NCBI GenBank assembly: GCA_038251315.1
Contig: JBBSBK010000118.1
Coordinates: 1 to 9,305, forward strand
Length of the DNA stretch: 9,305 nucleotides
Direction of reading: 5' to 3'
DNA from: JBBKXP01 sp038251315
GTDB taxonomy: Bacteria; Pseudomonadota; Alphaproteobacteria; Rhodobacterales; Rhodobacteraceae
Shown here: piece by piece, positions 7,516 through 9,305 of the stretch
Layout: every line of letters begins with the position of its first letter
Position numbering within the stretch: position 1 is the stretch's first letter
Made by a program: the position numbers and the translations under genes
The notes under the pieces: generated by a model
Told to the model about the DNA's origin: nothing
Seen by the model: only the letters and a program-made list of their open reading frames with translations
Database searches by the model: none

Positions 7516-8381
7516 GCTTCGTCCGCCGGTGAATACGGTGACTGGCCCAGCCGCGCGCGCAATTCGTCCCAGTCGCCGATCCGCTTTTCCGACACGTCCC
7601 AGCCTTCTTCGCTGATCCGCACGATCAGGGCCTCGACCAGTGCAAAGGCGGCAACATAGCTGTCCCATGGCGTGTCGGATTCGACCGGGACGGGCACCAC
7701 ATGGCTGGCATATCTGCCAACCGGCGAAATCCACTTGTCGGTAATCAAGACGAGCGTGCAGGATGCACGCCCGGCAATTGCTGCGGCGGCCCGTTCCAGC
7801 GACGGCTGATAGCGGCGGAAATCCAGCATGAGCACGACGTCCTGACGGCGCATCCGCAGGATGGCATCGGGCAACGCCTCGGCATCGCCTGACAGATGTT
7901 CGACGCGCGGCCGCAACTGTTTGAGATGCACTGCCATATACGCCGCAAGCGCATCGCTGACCCGCCCGCCGATCAGATAGATCGCCCGCGCCGGATCGCC
8001 CAGCAGTCTGCAGATTGCATCGATCTGCGCTGGCTGCGCGGTGTCGGTGAGCCGATCAAGATTCCCGGCCACGCGGGCGATGTAGTCATCCAGAAATCCA
8101 CTCTTGGAAAGCGCCGTTTCGTGTTGTTTGAGGTCCGGCGGCGAGCCCGCAGCATGCCGCAATTCGCCGATCAGCGCACGTTGGAAATCCTGATACCCGG
8201 CGCAGCCCAGCTTATGGACGAAGCGGGTGATCGACGGGGCACTGACATGCGTGTGGTCGGCAAGCTCGCGGATCGAAACCAGCGCGGCGAAGGGGTAGTC
8301 TGCCAGTATCGTGTTGGCGATTCGCCGCTCGCCCGCTGTCAGAGAGTCGGCGCGTTGCGAAATGCGTGTCCTTATCTGCAT
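7512..8381 (-). CDS. MurR/RpiR family transcriptional regulator
   Basis: This 289-residue DNA-binding regulator has an N-terminal RpiR-type helix-turn-helix (residues ~1-77). The recognition helix region is SIRELADHTHVSAPSITRFV (36-55), followed by the typical KLGCAGYQDFQ. A C-terminal SIS effector domain covers about 125-245, with AIYLIGGRVSDA (133-144), a beta-strand DVVLMLDFRR (181-190) and LVLITDKW (210-217). SIS domains of this family usually bind phosphosugars, but members next to amino-acid or amine genes respond to other ligands; the ligand here is unknown. It is the first gene of the minus-strand operon and faces the FGase-like gene across a 137-bp divergent region, so it probably regulates both units and itself. 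The ATG at 8379-8381 gives the family's normal N-terminus; its Shine-Dalgarno is weak. Length is normal. Confidence 0.95.
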   Translation of the reverse strand: MQIRTRISQRADSLTAGERRIANTILADYPFAALVSIRELADHTHVSAPSITRFVHKLGCAGYQDFQRALIGELRHAAGSPPDLKQHETALSKSGFLDDYIARVAGNLDRLTDTAQPAQIDAICRLLGDPARAIYLIGGRVSDALAAYMAVHLKQLRPRVEHLSGDAEALPDAILRMRRQDVVLMLDFRRYQPSLERAAAAIAGRASCTLVLITDKWISPVGRYASHVVPVPVESDTPWDSYVAAFALVEALIVRISEEGWDVSEKRIGDWDELRARLGQSPYSPADEA

Positions 8382-8440
8382 GTGCTCGGATCGGCCCCCG
8401 CTTCAAATAGATCAATGCGATAGTGAAAAAAATCAGTCAA

Positions 8441-8479
8441 GTTGATAATGGATGCCCATTGTGTAAGCATTCTATCAAC
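8441..8479. repeat. Inverted repeat GTTGATA / TATCAAC (candidate operator)
   Basis: GTTGATA at 8441-8447 is the exact reverse complement of TATCAAC at 8473-8479, separated by 25 bp (centre-to-centre 32 bp, about three helix turns). Between the arms lies a second dyad, AATGG (8447-8451) and CCATT (8456-8460), with a 4-bp spacer. The left arm also overlaps a local dyad ATCA/TGAT (8432-8435 and 8443-8446). RpiR-family proteins bind dyads in such divergent gaps, so this is the best candidate site; binding is inferred. Confidence 0.45.
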
Positions 8480-8508
8480 CGGTTCGCATGCCGGGGGAGG
8501 GCTCTGAC

Positions 8509-8515
8509 GGAGAGG
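8509..8515 (+). promoter_or_regulatory. Ribosome binding site fixing the FGase-like start
   Basis: GGAGAGG lies immediately upstream of the ATG at 8519-8521, with the GGAG core 6 bases away. It is the clearest Shine-Dalgarno in the window. It decides for this start over an in-frame GTG at 8423, which lies inside the regulatory region and would add 32 residues unlike the family. Confidence 0.75.
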
Positions 8516-8518
8516 TCG

Positions 8519-9295
8519 ATGGAAAAGCGCATTGACGAAACTGCACCTCTCCTGACCGCCACCGATCCTGCTCCGGTCAAGGTTGTGAACGTCAAGGGTC
8601 AGGGGACAATTCTGCTCGTCTGCGAACACGCCGGCCGGCGGGTACCTGCCCGGCTTCACGGGCTTGGTCTGACCGAAGCGCAACTGTCGCGGCATATCGG
8701 CTGGGATATCGGCGCGGCGGGGCTGTCGCACAATCTGTCGGCGGCTCTGGACGCGCGGCTTGTATCGCAACGCTACAGCCGCCTTGTCGTCGACTGCAAT
8801 CGCCCGTGGGGGGCGCCCGATCTGGTTCCGGCGGTATCCGACGCGACAGCCGTACCGGGCAATTCCGGTCTGTCCGATGCCGCACGCTGCGCCCGGCACC
8901 GTGCGATCCATGCTCCGTTCCACGCCAGGATCACAACCCTCATCGCACAGCAACGCCCGGCCGCGCTGATTGCTGTGCACAGCTTCAATCCGACCTTGGG
9001 GGGCGAGGTACGCGACATGCACATCGGCCTGTTGTTCAACCGTGACGACCGGCTGGCGGTGGCACTTCGCGACGTTCTCGCGCCGGTGATCGGAGTCGGC
9101 CTCGTCACGTTGAATCGGCCATACACGGTCGATGACGCATCCGACGAAACGATCCCCAGACATGGCGAAGCGACCGGGATTCCGCATGTCCTGCTGGAGG
9201 TGCGCAACGACCTCATCGCCGACGAAGACGGACAGAGGCGTTGGTCCGATCTTTTGGCTCGGGCGATGACCGTCGCTGTCGCGGCGCTGGGCTGA
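8519..9295 (+). CDS. N-formylglutamate amidohydrolase (FGase/HutG-type) family protein
   Basis: This 258-residue hydrolase belongs to the N-formylglutamate amidohydrolase family, which in histidine breakdown splits N-formylglutamate to formate and glutamate and is likely metal-dependent. Family motifs are in order: LLVCEHAGR (residues 32-40), HIGWDIGA (59-66), RYSRLVVDCNRP (85-96), AVHSFNPTL (152-160) and LLEVRNDLI (225-233). Length is normal for the family. No hut genes are present, so a histidine role is not supported. Being divergent from an RpiR-type regulator and a GS-like ligase suggests a related N-acyl- or gamma-glutamyl-amide substrate (inference). The protein lacks a signal peptide and is probably cytoplasmic. 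The stop at 9293-9295 is 10 bp from the window end, so whether further genes follow in the same operon cannot be seen. Confidence 0.9.
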   Translation: MEKRIDETAPLLTATDPAPVKVVNVKGQGTILLVCEHAGRRVPARLHGLGLTEAQLSRHIGWDIGAAGLSHNLSAALDARLVSQRYSRLVVDCNRPWGAPDLVPAVSDATAVPGNSGLSDAARCARHRAIHAPFHARITTLIAQQRPAALIAVHSFNPTLGGEVRDMHIGLLFNRDDRLAVALRDVLAPVIGVGLVTLNRPYTVDDASDETIPRHGEATGIPHVLLEVRNDLIADEDGQRRWSDLLARAMTVAVAALG

Positions 9296-9305
9296 CGCAC
9301 CGTGA

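Larger units (their letters stand above)
8382..8518. promoter_or_regulatory. Divergent promoter/operator region between the rpiR-type and FGase-type genes
   Basis: The centre (8401-8480) is clearly richer in A and T than the flanking genes, including an A7 run at 8426-8432. It must hold promoters for both divergent units. Possible -35 boxes are TTGATA at 8442-8447 for the + strand and TTGACT at 8440-8435 for the - strand; no good -10 box could be fixed for either. Dyads that could bind the RpiR-type regulator are listed separately. Confidence 0.6.

Noticed and set aside
7516..7734. N-terminal extension of the glutamine synthetase-like gene
   Set aside because: It lies wholly inside the RpiR gene and is low-complexity; the GTG at 7513-7515 with GTGA overlap begins the family-like sequence.
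8423..8518. Upstream GTG start for the FGase-like gene
   Set aside because: It would put coding sequence through the divergent regulatory region and add residues unlike the family; a strong GGAGAGG precedes the ATG at 8519.
9302..9305. GTG at the very end as the start of a next gene
   Set aside because: Only four bases remain; nothing supports it.
1..9305. tRNA, rRNA, CRISPR array, insertion sequence, phage or toxin-antitoxin genes
   Set aside because: No repeat arrays, transposase motifs, cloverleaf-like segments or small paired genes were seen by eye.

Overview
The window is a GC-rich (roughly 60-65%) stretch with dense, overlapping genes. Codon choice and gene types (Dpp/Opp-type peptide importer with a linked M81 peptidase, MurR/RpiR regulator, glutamine synthetase-like ligase, N-formylglutamate amidohydrolase family protein) fit an alphaproteobacterium, most likely of the Rhodobacterales. 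That placement is an impression from the protein sequences, not a measured one.

Layout. (1) Positions 1-2994, + strand: the 3' part of a dipeptide/oligopeptide ABC ATPase (DppD/OppD type), the second ATPase (DppF/OppF type, ATGA overlap), and an M81 (MlrC-like) metallopeptidase 10 bp further on. This is the end of a peptide-import operon with its own peptidase. (2) Positions 2995-3169: a non-coding gap between convergent transcription units. (3) Positions 3170-8381, - strand, read right to left: a MurR/RpiR transcriptional regulator, a glutamine synthetase-family ligase and a roughly 1015-residue three-domain protein (APH-type kinase, M23 metallopeptidase fold, class-III aminotransferase/phospholyase). 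The three are joined by 4-nt and 1-nt overlaps and are surely one operon. The last gene carries two compensating single-base frameshifts (one extra base near 3934-3937, one missing near 3416-3418), both in short homopolymers, so as written it does not encode the intact protein. (4) Positions 8382-8518: an AT-richer divergent intergenic region with inverted repeats, the best place for an operator. (5) Positions 8519-9295, + strand: an N-formylglutamate amidohydrolase (FGase) family protein.

How the parts could work together (inference): imported peptides or peptide-like compounds are cut by the M81 peptidase. The divergent cluster then handles an amine or amino alcohol. The GS-like enzyme can form gamma-glutamyl amides and the FGase-like hydrolase can break N-acyl or amide bonds of glutamate-type compounds. 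The kinase and phospholyase halves of the fusion match the two-step logic of hydroxylysine and ethanolamine breakdown, in which the hydroxyl is phosphorylated and phosphate and ammonia are then eliminated. The RpiR protein, with its SIS effector domain, probably controls both divergent units. No RNA genes, insertion sequences, CRISPR arrays or phage genes were seen.
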